From: Salinicola halophyticus
Lineage (GTDB): Bacteria > Pseudomonadota > Gammaproteobacteria > Pseudomonadales > Halomonadaceae
Length of the DNA stretch: 64,000 nt
Direction of reading: 5' to 3'
NCBI RefSeq assembly: GCF_003206695.1
Contig: NZ_PZJN01000009.1
Span: forward strand, 1-64,000
Shown here: one piece after another, positions 54,842 to 63,913 of the stretch
Layout of the letters: every line of letters starts with the position of its first letter
Numbering within the stretch: the first letter of the stretch is position 1
Made by a program: the position numbers and the translations under genes
Notes under the pieces: generated by a model
What the model was told of the DNA's origin: nothing
Databases searched by the model: none
The model's input: only the letters and a program-made list of their open reading frames with translations

Positions 54842-55602
54842 CCCCTATCGTGGAAGTGCGCGCGCTACACAAGCGATTCGGCGAGCTCGAAGTGCTCAAA
54901 GGCATCGACTTTACGGTCGCAGAGGGCGAGGTCGTCTCGGTCATCGGCGCCAGCGGTTCGGGCAAGACCACCCTGCTGCGATGCCTCAATCTGCTCGAAG
55001 AGTTCCATCAGGGCGAGGTACTGATCGGTGGCGAAGCGATCGGCTATCACACGCGGCGTGGCCAACGGGCACGGGTGGGCGAGCATGAAATCGCGCGTCA
55101 GCGGGCAATGACCGGCATGGTCTTTCAGTCGTTCAACCTGTTCCCGCACATGAGCGCGCTGGACAACGTCACGCTCGGGCTGACCAAGGTGCGGGGCATG
55201 CCGAAAAACCAGGCGATCGAGCTCGGGGATCATTGGCTGGAGCGAGTCGGCATGCTCGAACGTCGGGATTACCGACCCTCGCAACTCTCCGGCGGCCAGC
55301 AGCAGCGTGTCGCGATCGCGCGCGCCATCGCCATGAATCCCAAGGTGATGCTGTTCGACGAGGCCACTTCTGCGCTCGATCCGGAGCGCGTCGGCGAGGT
55401 GCTGGAGACGATTCGCTCGCTTGCCCAGGAAGGCATGACCATGGTGCTGGTCACGCATGAAATGCGATTTGCCCGGGACGTCTCCGACAAGGTCGTGTTC
55501 ATGGAGGATGGCCGGATCGCCGAGCAGGGCCCGCCCGAAAGATTGTTCATGCACCCGGAGTCGCCCCGCCTGCAGGCCTTTCTCAAGACCTCTTCATTCT
55601 GA
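54838..55602 (+). CDS. Amino-acid ABC transporter ATPase
   Basis: 254-residue ATPase. Walker [21 protein letters not shown] near residue 37, a 14-residue insert before the Q-loop ([41 protein letters not shown]) typical of arginine/histidine-type importers, signature [15 protein letters not shown], Walker [15 protein letters not shown] and THEMRFARD. Start overlaps the permease stop by four bases. Followed by a 20-bp tandem duplication. Confidence 0.94.
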   Translation: MTPIVEVRALHKRFGELEVLKGIDFTVAEGEVVSVIGASGSGKTTLLRCLNLLEEFHQGEVLIGGEAIGYHTRRGQRARVGEHEIARQRAMTGMVFQSFNLFPHMSALDNVTLGLTKVRGMPKNQAIELGDHWLERVGMLERRDYRPSQLSGGQQQRVAIARAIAMNPKVMLFDEATSALDPERVGEVLETIRSLAQEGMTMVLVTHEMRFARDVSDKVVFMEDGRIAEQGPPERLFMHPESPRLQAFLKTSSF

Positions 55603-55638
55603 TCTGAACGACATCTGCCTGACCTGAACGACATCTGC
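55601..55638. repeat. 20-bp tandem duplication after ATPase stop
   Basis: GATCTGAACGACATCTGC at 55601-55618 and GACCTGAACGACATCTGC at 55621-55638, 20-bp period. Unit 1 begins within the TGA stop codon of the ATPase gene (55600-55602). GAAAGT or its complement recurs at 55649, 55689, 55715 and 55742, ahead of the rpiR gene. Confidence 0.65.
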
Positions 55639-55794
55639 GGGAGCTCTGGAAAGTTAACCGGCAAGTCGCAGGCCTCATACCTTGGTCGGAAAGTCTCGCC
55701 CGCGAGAGATAACAACTTTCATAAAAATAAATTCTAGGTTAGAAAGTACCAAGCGAGTTCGAATCCCGTTTGAAGTCATGCCAAGGTATGCCGC

Positions 55795-56658
55795 GTGAGC
55801 CAGCAGATCGACATCCTGTCGCATATCACCGCCTGTCTGCCGAGTCTGCGCGAGGCGGAGAAGAAGGTGGCTAACCTGATCTTCGATGATATCGATTTCG
55901 TCGCGGAAGCGAGCATCGGCGAGATCGCCAGGCGCGCCGAGGTGAGCGATGCCAGCGTGACTCGTTTCGCCCGCGCGGTGGACTGCCGCAACGTGCGCGA
56001 TCTCAAGACCCGCCTGACTCGGGCGCTGGCGGCCGGTCGCCGTTTTATCCAGGAAGCCAGCGAGGACGACGGCCTGGGGGTGATCTACGACACCGCCGCC
56101 CAGACCCTGGCGCTCAATCGCACGCTGATGGAGCAGGCCGACGTCGAGGGCGCGGTGGCGATGCTCGACGACGCTCGCCAGATTCTGGTGTTCGGTGCCG
56201 GCGGCGGCTCGACGGTGATGGCGCAGGAGATGCAGTTCCGGCTGGTTCGTCTCGGCTACGCGATCAGCGCCTATCCGCAGTCGCTGCTGCCACGCATGGT
56301 CGCCTCGACACTGGAACCCGATGACGTCGTGGTGGCGCTTTCGGTCACCGGCTATACCCCGGAAATCGTCGAGGCGGCCGAGCTGGCTCGCCAGTATGGC
56401 GCTCGGGTGCTGGCCGTCACCGCGGCCGGTTCGCCGCTGGCCAAGGTAGCCAATATCACGTTGCCGCTGGCGGCCCGCGAGACCGACTACATCTATTTTC
56501 CGTCGTCGTCGCGCTACGCCATGATGGCCGCCATCGACATGCTGGCGCTTGGCCTGGCCTTGCGGCATCGCTCGCGCACTCGCGACAAGCTGCGACGACT
56601 CAAGATCACTCTCGATGCCCACCGCGGCGGCGACAACCGCCAGCCGCTGGGGGATTGA
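55795..56658 (+). CDS. RpiR/MurR family regulator with SIS domain
   Basis: 287-residue regulator. N-terminal RpiR HTH (about 1-77: DILSHITACLPSLREAEKKVANLIFDDIDFVAEASIGEIARRAEVSDASVTRFARAVDCRN) and C-terminal SIS domain (about 120-260: LVFGAGGGSTVMAQEMQFRLVRLGYAI and VVALSVTGYTPEIVEAAELARQYGARVLAVTAAGSPLAKVANITLPLA). SIS domains bind phosphosugars such as MurNAc-6-P, which would fit a peptidoglycan-derived inducer. The start is GTG at 55795. The next gene, encoding a D-aminoacylase, is 43 bp downstream and the likely target. Confidence 0.9.
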   Translation: MSQQIDILSHITACLPSLREAEKKVANLIFDDIDFVAEASIGEIARRAEVSDASVTRFARAVDCRNVRDLKTRLTRALAAGRRFIQEASEDDGLGVIYDTAAQTLALNRTLMEQADVEGAVAMLDDARQILVFGAGGGSTVMAQEMQFRLVRLGYAISAYPQSLLPRMVASTLEPDDVVVALSVTGYTPEIVEAAELARQYGARVLAVTAAGSPLAKVANITLPLAARETDYIYFPSSSRYAMMAAIDMLALGLALRHRSRTRDKLRRLKITLDAHRGGDNRQPLGD

Positions 56659-56701
56659 GCGCCCGGGAGCGCTCTCCGGGAACCATCATCCAGGAGTCAC
56701 G

Positions 56702-58171
56702 ATGTCCCACGATTTGTTGATTCGCCGCGCCAGCATCATCGACGGCAGCGGACGCGAGCCTTTCATCGCCGACATCGCGATCGACGACGACCGGATCGTC
56801 GCCATCGGTGATCTGGACGGCGAGGAGGCGGGAACGGTCATCGATGCCGAAGGGCTGATTCTCACCCCCGGCTTCATCGATGTGCATACCCATGACGACA
56901 CCAATGTCATTCGCCAGCCGGAAATGCTGCCGAAACTGTCCCAGGGCGTCACCACGGTAGTGGTCGGCAACTGCGGCATCAGCGCCAGCCCCGTGCGGCT
57001 CTCCGGCGAAGTGCCGGACCCGATGAACCTGCTGGGTCGGGCGGAAGACTTCCGCTATCCGACGTTTGCCGCCTATGCCGAGGCGATCGCCAAGGCACAG
57101 CCGAGCGTCAACGTGGCGGCGCTGATCGGCCACACCAGCCTGCGCAGCCAGGTCATGGATCGCTTTGACCGGGCCGCCAGCAATGGTGAAATTGCCGCGA
57201 TGCGCGAACAGCTGGAAATCGCGCTGGCCGAGGGCGCCGTGGGCATGAGCTCCGGACTCGCCTACCGCAACGCCTATCACGCACCCACGGCCGAGATGAA
57301 TACGCTGGTCGAGGCCGTCGGCCGCGCCGGTGGCGTCTATACCACGCATCTGCGCGATGAGTTCGCGGGCCTCCCCGAGGCGATGGACGAGGCCTTCGCC
57401 ACCGCCAGACACGGCCAGGCACCGCTGGTGATCTCGCACCTCAAGTGTGCCGGCGCCGGCAACTGGGGCAACGCGCCCAAGGCGCTGGCCAAGCTCGACG
57501 ATGCCGCGCTATCCCACGGCGTGCACTGCGACTGTTACCCCTACACCGCCGGTTCCTCGACGCTGGATCTGGGTCAGGTCACCGACGAGATCGACATTTT
57601 CATCACCTGGTCCGACCCGCACCCGGAGATGGCCCGCCAGCCGCTGAAGGCGATCGCGGAACAGTGGGATCTGTCGCTGATGGACGCGGCCCGGCGTCTG
57701 CAGCCGGCCGGCGCTGTCTATCACAACATGAGCGAGGCGGACATGCGTCAGGTGCTGTCGCATCCGTTGTCGATGGTCGGCTCCGACGGCCTGCCCAACG
57801 ATCCGCATCCGCACCCGCGGCTGTGGGGCGCGTTCCCGCGGGTGCTGGCGCATTACAGTCGCGATCTGAAACTGCTGCCGCTGACCGAGGCGGTGCGCAA
57901 GATGACCGGGCTTTCCGCCGCCAACTTCGGCCTGACCGATCGCGGCGAAATCCGTGTCGGCGCCTTCGCTGATCTGGTGCTGTTCGACCTCGACACGCTC
58001 GAGGACACCGCGACCTACACCGCGCCGATCGCCAGGGCCGGCGGCATCGAGCTGGTCGTCGTCAACGGCGTGGTCAGCTATCGCCAGGGCGAGGCCAGCG
58101 AACATAGGGCCGGACGACTGCTGCGGCGTCAGGTCCGGCTGTCGGCCCGGCCTTCCCGCACCGCATCATGA
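56702..58171 (+). CDS. N-acyl-D-amino-acid deacylase
   Basis: 489-residue amidohydrolase-superfamily enzyme releasing D-amino acids from their N-acyl derivatives. Metal-site motif GFIDVHTHDDTNVI near residue 60, the metal-bridging Cys in VVVGNCGISASP near 92, and VISHLKCAGAGNW plus MVGSDGLPNDPHPHPRLWGAFPRVL are diagnostic of D-aminoacylase. Start at MSHDLLIRRASIID with AGGAG 9 nt upstream. Followed by a ridA paralog and a Na+/solute symporter, making an uptake-and-cleavage set. Confidence 0.94.
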   Translation: MSHDLLIRRASIIDGSGREPFIADIAIDDDRIVAIGDLDGEEAGTVIDAEGLILTPGFIDVHTHDDTNVIRQPEMLPKLSQGVTTVVVGNCGISASPVRLSGEVPDPMNLLGRAEDFRYPTFAAYAEAIAKAQPSVNVAALIGHTSLRSQVMDRFDRAASNGEIAAMREQLEIALAEGAVGMSSGLAYRNAYHAPTAEMNTLVEAVGRAGGVYTTHLRDEFAGLPEAMDEAFATARHGQAPLVISHLKCAGAGNWGNAPKALAKLDDAALSHGVHCDCYPYTAGSSTLDLGQVTDEIDIFITWSDPHPEMARQPLKAIAEQWDLSLMDAARRLQPAGAVYHNMSEADMRQVLSHPLSMVGSDGLPNDPHPHPRLWGAFPRVLAHYSRDLKLLPLTEAVRKMTGLSAANFGLTDRGEIRVGAFADLVLFDLDTLEDTATYTAPIARAGGIELVVVNGVVSYRQGEASEHRAGRLLRRQVRLSARPSRTAS

Positions 58172-58223
58172 TTTTTACTCGAGTTACCCACCCGATCATT
58201 GAGACAACCCAGGAGAAAACCGT

Positions 58224-58616
58224 ATGAGCATCAAACGTTATGGCGTCGAAGGCGGCGTCGGCACCGGTGGCCAGAAACTGCCCTTCGCCCGCGCCACCGA
58301 AGCGGCCGGCTGGCTGTTCGTTTCCGGCCAGACTCCAATGACCGACGGCGAAGTCGTCGAAGGCAGCATCGTCGAGCAGTCGCGGCTGGCGTTCGCCAAC
58401 TGCCTGAAGATCGCCGAGGAAGCCGGCTATGGCGTCGAGGACGTCGTCCATGTCACCGCGGTGCTGACCGACGCGCGCTATTTCAGCTCGTTCAACAAGG
58501 TGTTCAAGGAAGTGTTTGGCGATCACCCGCCGGCGCGGATCTGCAGCGTTCAGGACCTGGTGGTGGACTGTAAGGTTGAGGTGGACATCAAGTGCTATCG
58601 CGCTGATCGCGCCTGA
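58224..58616 (+). CDS. RidA family protein (second copy)
   Basis: 130-residue YjgF-family protein, distinct from the copy at 25.0 kb: KRYGVEGGVGTGGQKLPFARATEAAGWLFVSGQTPMTDGEVVEGSIVEQSRLAFANCLKIAEEAGYGVEDVVHVTAVLTDARYFSSFNKVFKEVF. The catalytic Arg position is in PPARICSVQDLVVDCKVEVDIKCY. Likely removes enamine/imine intermediates made during D-amino-acid catabolism. Located 52 bp after the D-aminoacylase gene on the same strand. Confidence 0.9.
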   Translation: MSIKRYGVEGGVGTGGQKLPFARATEAAGWLFVSGQTPMTDGEVVEGSIVEQSRLAFANCLKIAEEAGYGVEDVVHVTAVLTDARYFSSFNKVFKEVFGDHPPARICSVQDLVVDCKVEVDIKCYRADRA

Positions 58617-58804
58617 TAAGCGCCTGCGCGTACGCATCGCCCGAAAGTTGATCGAATGCGTTGAAGAGACGCTTTGGAACATCTGCAAGAAAGGTGGCCG
58701 CGCCCCGGCAAGGGCGCGACCGCAGTGAAAAACCCCATAGGCCATGACATTCCACACTGCTCCGGTCGCGGCAACGACCGGAACGACAATTATAAGAGGT
58801 CATT

Positions 58805-60298
58805 ATGAACAGTCACGTTTTCCTCGGGACCTTTATCGCCTACGTGATCATCATGATCGCGTTCGGGTGGTGGGTTTCTCGCAACAGTCGCGGCAGCGGC
58901 GACGATTTCCTGCTCGGCGGACGTAGCGTCCCGATCTTTCTGACCATCGGTACCACGGTGGCGACCATGGTCGGCACCGGTTCCAGCATGGGCGCCGTCG
59001 GTTTCGGCTACGCCAACGGCTGGGCCGGCGCGCTCTACGGTATCGGCGGTTCCATCGGCGTGATCCTGCTGGCGTTGTGCTTCGCGCCGGTTCGCCGCTT
59101 CCGCTTCATGACCATGAGCGAAGAGCTTTCCTACTACGTCGGCGCCAATCGTTGGGTGCGCAACATCGTCGCCGTGCTGATCTATATCGCCTGCATCGGC
59201 TGGCTGGGCGCGCACATTCTCGGCGGCGGGCTCTATCTGTCATGGATGGCGGGGATCGATCTGACCACTGCCCGCATTCTGGTCGCGCTGGGCTTCGGTA
59301 TCTACTGCGTGATCGGCGGCTACATGGCTGTGATCTGGACCGATACCGTGCAGGCCGTGATCCTGTTCGTCGGTTTCATCGTGATGGCGATCATCGCGCT
59401 GGTCGAAGTCGGCGGTTTCTCGGGTCTCGGCACCAACATGGATGTCGCGGCCACCAGTTTCCTGGGTGTCGACAAGATCGGACTGATACCGGCGATCTCT
59501 CTCGCCGCCGTCATCGCCGTCGGCGTGCTGGCAACGCCCTCCTACCGCCAGCGGATCTACTCCGGCAATTCGGTCAGCTCGGTGCGCAAGTCGTTCATCA
59601 TCACCGGCGTTCTCTATCTGTTCTTCTCGATCATTCCGGCGATCATCGGCATGGCGACCCATGCGCTGAACCCTAGCCTCGACAACAGCAACTTCGCTTT
59701 CCCGTTCCTGGCCACCGAGATCCTGCCGCTGTGGCTCGGCCTGCTGCTGCTGGTCGCCGGGCTGTCGGCGACCATGTCGAGCGCGAGTTCGGATGCCATC
59801 GCTGGCGTTTCCATTCTGCTGCGCGATGTCTACGTGCTGTTCACCGGTCACACCCCGTCGGCCCGCAAGGTCGTCGGGCTGTCGCGGCTGGCGCTGGTCG
59901 CTACCATCGGCCTGGCGCTGCTGTTCGCGCTGACCTCCAACAACGTGATCAGCTATATCACCAGCATGATCGCGACCGTCATGGCCGGCATGTTCGTGTG
60001 TGGCGTACTGGGGCGTTTCTGGCCGCGCTACAACTGGCAGGGCGCCATCGCCACCCTGATCGCCGCGTCAGCGACGTCGCTGGCAGTGATCAACGTGGAC
60101 AGCTGGACGGCCTTCTGGGGCAACCCCAGCATTCCGGCGGTGCTGGTCGCGCTGGTCGTTGGCGTCATCGTCAGCCTGGTCACGCCGGCCTCCAAAGTGA
60201 CTCCGGAGCAGGCGCTCAAGATCATCGACGACGAACGCGAGCGCATGGAGCTGGATGAAGATCCGGCTGCGGCGATCAGCGGCAGCAAATCGGTCTGA
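58805..60298 (+). CDS. Sodium:solute symporter (SSS family)
   Basis: 497-residue Na+-coupled transporter with about thirteen helices. Typical SSS elements: GWWVSRNSRGSGDDFLLGGRSVPIFLTIGTTVATMVGTGSSMGAVGFGYANGWAGALYGIG, AVIWTDTVQAVILFVGFIVMAI and LSATMSSASSDAIAGVSILLRDVY (the Na+-site segment). C-terminal 30 residues are acidic. It is 188 bp downstream of ridA; the gap holds a GC-rich inverted repeat but no gene. Probably imports N-acyl-D-amino acids or D-amino acids by context. Confidence 0.92.
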   Translation: MNSHVFLGTFIAYVIIMIAFGWWVSRNSRGSGDDFLLGGRSVPIFLTIGTTVATMVGTGSSMGAVGFGYANGWAGALYGIGGSIGVILLALCFAPVRRFRFMTMSEELSYYVGANRWVRNIVAVLIYIACIGWLGAHILGGGLYLSWMAGIDLTTARILVALGFGIYCVIGGYMAVIWTDTVQAVILFVGFIVMAIIALVEVGGFSGLGTNMDVAATSFLGVDKIGLIPAISLAAVIAVGVLATPSYRQRIYSGNSVSSVRKSFIITGVLYLFFSIIPAIIGMATHALNPSLDNSNFAFPFLATEILPLWLGLLLLVAGLSATMSSASSDAIAGVSILLRDVYVLFTGHTPSARKVVGLSRLALVATIGLALLFALTSNNVISYITSMIATVMAGMFVCGVLGRFWPRYNWQGAIATLIAASATSLAVINVDSWTAFWGNPSIPAVLVALVVGVIVSLVTPASKVTPEQALKIIDDERERMELDEDPAAAISGSKSV

Positions 60299-60320
60299 GC
60301 CAATGGCAAGATGATGCCTT

Positions 60321-60348
60321 CGACGCCCCTCTCTCTAGCGGGGCGTCG
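60321..60348. terminator. Hairpin after symporter gene
   Basis: CGACGCCCC (60321-60329) pairs with GGGGCGTCG (60340-60348). Same core as the hairpin at 24954-24987. Between convergent genes; T-tract is weak. Confidence 0.65.
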
Positions 60349-60358
60349 TCGTTCCATG

Positions 60359-60844
60359 TCATGCCATCAGCACCCGAATCGCCATCGGTCGCTCGTCGAG
60401 ATTGTCCGCGCCGCCGCGGTCGACGACCAGAAACTCCCCTTCATGCTCCAGCACCGAATGGATCGCATGCCAGGTACCGGCGCGATAGTTGACGCCCTGG
60501 CGACCGTCGGTGACGAAGGCACAGATCCTCATCGGATCGACCTCGTCTCCCGGCGGCGCCACCACGACGATGAAGCGCTCCTCGTGCAGCGGCATGAATG
60601 CCTGGCTGCCCAGCGGATGGCGCTCCAGCAGCTCGATCTCCAGCGGCAACGAGACCGGCTGGCTCACGAACACGCTGATCAGCGGTCGTGACGGCGCGTC
60701 CAGAATCTCCACCCGAGCCAGATCGTGATGTCGCTGGGTACGCCCGCTGTTGATCGGGAAAGCGGCGCTGGTGCGCGCATCGATCACGTCGCCGAACGGC
60801 GCGAACGCCTCCGCCGTCAGGGGCCGCGCGGTCAATTCCATCAT
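60359..60844 (-). CDS. allA: Ureidoglycolate lyase AllA
   Basis: 161-residue cupin-fold enzyme splitting ureidoglycolate to glyoxylate and urea in allantoin/purine breakdown. Motifs: AFAPFGDVIDAR, SVFVSQPVSLPLEIELLERHPLGSQAFMPLHEERFIVVVAPPG and VNYRAGTWHAIHSVLEHEGEFLVVDRGG, all characteristic. Start at the first of two adjacent ATGs (60844, 60841), with GGGGAA upstream. Divergent from the NCS1 permease, so the two may share control. Glyoxylate produced could be used by malate synthase G. Confidence 0.93.
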   Translation of the reverse strand: MMELTARPLTAEAFAPFGDVIDARTSAAFPINSGRTQRHHDLARVEILDAPSRPLISVFVSQPVSLPLEIELLERHPLGSQAFMPLHEERFIVVVAPPGDEVDPMRICAFVTDGRQGVNYRAGTWHAIHSVLEHEGEFLVVDRGGADNLDERPMAIRVLMA

Positions 60845-61189
60845 GATCTCTATTCCCCTTTGGTCAGTTTCAAATGTCGGCCGCAATTGTTGGTTTCGGC
60901 TTTCTGAATCCGGCTATCGTACACAAAACCCATCGATACCGTTTCTCGCACCGATAGAGTGCAGAGGATCAATATTTTGCGCCTTGATCATGCTCTGCCA
61001 CTCATCATGAGCTTCTAAACCTGTTTAATAGGCTCTGTAGAGCGCACTTTACCGAGATCCAGCGAACAGGTCCTGATGAAACCCCACGGCCTAACGCCTT
61101 GGTCTGCGACGTGATTATTCATCGACGACCGTCTCCTGCCCAATTGCGACAACCTTAGACCATCGTTAATGGCCAAAATGGCACACGTC

Positions 61190-61199
61190 TTGTATACAA
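61190..61199. promoter_or_regulatory. GntR-type palindrome upstream of NCS1 permease
   Basis: TTGTATACAA, a perfect 10-bp palindrome of the FCD-GntR type, 46 bp before the permease ATG. A related dyad TTGTA-N7-TACAA lies upstream of the epimerase (62793-62809). The 401-bp gap between allA and the permease contains nothing else I can support. Confidence 0.55.
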
Positions 61200-61245
61200 A
61201 AAATGGGATCACAATCACAAGACGGCCCCGCGGAGGGCACACGCC

Positions 61246-62673
61246 ATGTCGCAACAACCTCCCGGCTACAGCGATCGGCTCTACAACGCCGACCTGGCGC
61301 CAACCACACAGAACTGGAACTGGTACAACATCCTCGCTTTCTGGCTCTCCGACGTTCACAGCGTCGGCGGCTACGTGGTCGCCGCCAGCCTGTTCGCGCT
61401 CGGCCTGGCCGGCTGGCAGGTGCTGATCTCGCTGCTGGTGGGCATCTGCATCGTCCAGATCTTCGCCAACCTGATGGCGAGGCCGAGCCAGAAAGCCGCG
61501 GTGCCGTTCCCGGTCATCTGTCGGCTCTCGTTCGGTGTTTTGGGCGCCAATATACCGGCGATGATTCGTGGCCTGATCGCGGTGGTGTGGTACGGCATTC
61601 AGACCTATCTGGCCTCCAACGCCCTGACCATCGTGATCCTGCGGCTGTTCCCCGGTATGGAATCGCTGGCCGGCCCCAGCTTCCTGGGGCTTTCCTACCT
61701 GGGCTGGATCAGCTTCATGCTGCTGTGGTGCCTGCAGGCGATCGTGTTCTGGCGCGGCATGGACTCGATCCGCCGCTTCATCGACTGGAGCGGCCCGGCG
61801 GTCTATCTGGTGATGTTCGCGCTCGCCGCCTGGCTGGTGTGGCAGGCGGGCTGGGCCAATATCAGCTTTACCCTGAGCGATATCCAGCTCTCTCCCGGCG
61901 AACAGCTGTGGCAGATGGTGATCGCGGCCGCCATCGTCGCCGGCTATTTTGCCGGCCCGACGCTCAACTTCGGCGATTTCACCCGCTATGCGCGCACCTT
62001 CGATGACGTCAAACGCGGCAACTTCTGGGGCCTGCCGGTCAACTTCCTGGTGTTCTCGGCGACCACCGTGATGATGGTCTCGGCGACGATTCCGGTCTTC
62101 GGCGAGATGATCGACGACCCGATCGAGACCGTCTCGCGCCTCGACAACACCTTTATCGCCGTCCTGGGCGCCGCGACGTTCGTGACGACGACCATCGGTA
62201 TCAACATCGTCGCCAATTTCGTCGCCCCGGCGTTCGACTTCTCCAACATGGCACCGAGCAAGATCAGCTTTCGCACCGGCGGCTTCATCGCCGCCGTCGG
62301 CTCGATCTTTCTGACTCCGTGGAACCTGTTCAGCAACCCGGAGATCATCCACTACACCGTCGATCTGCTGGCAGCGGCCATCGGCCCTCTCTACGGCATC
62401 CTGATCATGGACTACTACCGCATCCGCCGCGGGCATATCGATGTCGATGCCCTGTTCAGCGTCGATCCCGACGGCCCCTACTGGTATCGCAACGGTTTCA
62501 ATCCGGCGGCGGTGAAGGCGGTGATCGCGGCGAGCGTGATCGGCATCGTGATCAACTTCCTGCCGCTGGGCGATCTCGGCCACTTCTCGGTGTTCATCGG
62601 CGGCGCGCTCGGTGCGACGTTCTATTCGATGGCGATGCGCCGCGCTACCGCCGCGGCGGCCGTCGCCTCGTAG
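61246..62673 (+). CDS. NCS1 family nucleobase/allantoin/hydantoin permease
   Basis: 475-residue permease with twelve helices. Features: LYNADLAPTTQNWNWYNILAFWLSDVHSVGGYVVAASLF near the N terminus, ARPSQKAAVPFPVICRLSFGVLGANIPAMIRGLIAVVWYGIQT, GPTLNFGDFTRYARTFDDVKRGNFWGLPVNF and GILIMDYYRIRRGHIDVDALF, all NCS1 hallmarks. Pairing with divergent allA points to an allantoin or related ureide substrate. ATG at 61246; the leader carries a GntR-type palindrome. Confidence 0.93.
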   Translation: MSQQPPGYSDRLYNADLAPTTQNWNWYNILAFWLSDVHSVGGYVVAASLFALGLAGWQVLISLLVGICIVQIFANLMARPSQKAAVPFPVICRLSFGVLGANIPAMIRGLIAVVWYGIQTYLASNALTIVILRLFPGMESLAGPSFLGLSYLGWISFMLLWCLQAIVFWRGMDSIRRFIDWSGPAVYLVMFALAAWLVWQAGWANISFTLSDIQLSPGEQLWQMVIAAAIVAGYFAGPTLNFGDFTRYARTFDDVKRGNFWGLPVNFLVFSATTVMMVSATIPVFGEMIDDPIETVSRLDNTFIAVLGAATFVTTTIGINIVANFVAPAFDFSNMAPSKISFRTGGFIAAVGSIFLTPWNLFSNPEIIHYTVDLLAAAIGPLYGILIMDYYRIRRGHIDVDALFSVDPDGPYWYRNGFNPAAVKAVIAASVIGIVINFLPLGDLGHFSVFIGGALGATFYSMAMRRATAAAAVAS

Positions 62674-62716
62674 ACGTCCGCTCTGTCTCCTTGAACGCCT
62701 AGCGTTCTCTCCCTTA

Positions 62717-62741
62717 CCGGCGCCTTCCGCGCCGGTTTTTT
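62717..62741 (+). terminator. Rho-independent terminator after NCS1 gene
   Basis: CCGGCGC (62717-62723), loop CTTCC, GCGCCGG (62729-62735), six T. Confidence 0.93.
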
Positions 62742-62792
62742 GTGTCACGCCGGATTTCCCTTACGACACGGCTTCACATTGCGTCGCGAAGA

Positions 62793-62809
62793 TTGTATAA
62801 AATCTACAA
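62793..62809. promoter_or_regulatory. Inverted repeat upstream of hydroxyproline epimerase
   Basis: TTGTA-TAAAATC-TACAA. The half-sites equal those of the palindrome at 61190-61199, which suggests that one regulator, not encoded in this window, controls both genes. Confidence 0.5.
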
Positions 62810-62878
62810 TACGTGAATCACGCACCCCGATGCTTGCTCCGAAGTTTGCGAGCCCGTCCAGATCAGAGGAAAGCCTGC

Positions 62879-63847
62879 ATGAAGCGCATCCATGTCATCG
62901 ACTCCCATACCGGGGGAGAGCCGACGCGCCTAGTCATGAACGGCTTCCCGACCTTGCCGGGCGACACCCTGGTCGAGAAGCGCGACGCACTGCGCGAATC
63001 CCACGATCACTGGCGGCGCGCCTGCCTGCTGGAGCCACGTGGCAATGACGTACTGGTCGGCGCGCTCTACTGCGAACCGGTTACGCCAGGCGCGACCTGC
63101 GGCGTGATCTTTTTCAACAACTCAGGCTACCTGGGCATGTGCGGCCACGGCACGATCGGTCTGGTGGCATCGCTGCATCATTTCGGAATGATCGCGCCCG
63201 GCGAACACAAGATCGACACCACCGTCGGCCCGGTCAGCGCCACGCTGCATGAAGACGGCGCGGTGACGGTGCGCAACGTGCCCGCCTATCGCTATCGTCA
63301 GCGAGTGCCGCTCGAGGTGCCCGGCTACGGCGTGGTCCACGGCGATATCGCCTGGGGCGGCAACTGGTTTTTCCTGGTCGGCGAGCATGATCAACAGGTG
63401 ACCCTGGCCAACGAGGAAGCGCTCACGGCCTTCACCTGGGCCATCCGGCAGGCGCTGGACGCCCAGAAGATCACCGGCGACAACGAGGGTCATATCGATC
63501 ATATCGAGCTGTTTGCCGAAGACATCGCCACCGCCGCCGGCACCATCAAACCCGCCGATAGCCGCAACTTCGTGCTCTGCCCCGGCAAGGCCTACGACCG
63601 CTCCCCCTGTGGCACCGGCACCAGCGCCAAGCTGGCATGTCTCGCCGCCGACGGCAAGCTGGCTCCCGGCGAGACCTGGGTCCAGGCCAGCATCACCGGC
63701 AGCCGCTTCGAGGGACGCTATGCATGGGAAGACCAGGCGCAGGGCATGGTGCGTCCGTTCATTACCGGCAGCGCTTACATGACCGCCGATGCCACCCTGC
63801 TGATCGACGAAAACGATCCATTTGCCTGGGGCATCACCGCGTCATAG
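62879..63847 (+). CDS. 4-hydroxyproline 2-epimerase
   Basis: 322-residue proline-racemase-family enzyme that epimerises trans-4-hydroxy-L-proline to cis-4-hydroxy-D-proline. Both catalytic cysteines are present: Cys88 in [12 protein letters not shown] and Cys244 in [12 protein letters not shown]. Having Cys at both positions points to an epimerase rather than a trans-3-hydroxyproline dehydratase (which has Thr at the second). Start [19 protein letters not shown] matches family proteins. Next gene is a DapA-family member, the usual neighbour in hydroxyproline catabolic clusters. Confidence 0.92.
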   Translation: MKRIHVIDSHTGGEPTRLVMNGFPTLPGDTLVEKRDALRESHDHWRRACLLEPRGNDVLVGALYCEPVTPGATCGVIFFNNSGYLGMCGHGTIGLVASLHHFGMIAPGEHKIDTTVGPVSATLHEDGAVTVRNVPAYRYRQRVPLEVPGYGVVHGDIAWGGNWFFLVGEHDQQVTLANEEALTAFTWAIRQALDAQKITGDNEGHIDHIELFAEDIATAAGTIKPADSRNFVLCPGKAYDRSPCGTGTSAKLACLAADGKLAPGETWVQASITGSRFEGRYAWEDQAQGMVRPFITGSAYMTADATLLIDENDPFAWGITAS

Positions 63848-63913
63848 CCCTACAGGAAATAGTCATCGGGGAAATCATCCCGACCGATCACCAACAGATT
63901 CCAGAGGAAGACC

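Noticed and set aside
61015-62748. 577-codon open frame on the minus strand opposite the NCS1 permease
   Set aside because: Composition is Arg/Asp/His rich as expected from antisense of a GC-rich membrane gene, there is no ribosome binding site, and the + strand frame is a clear permease.
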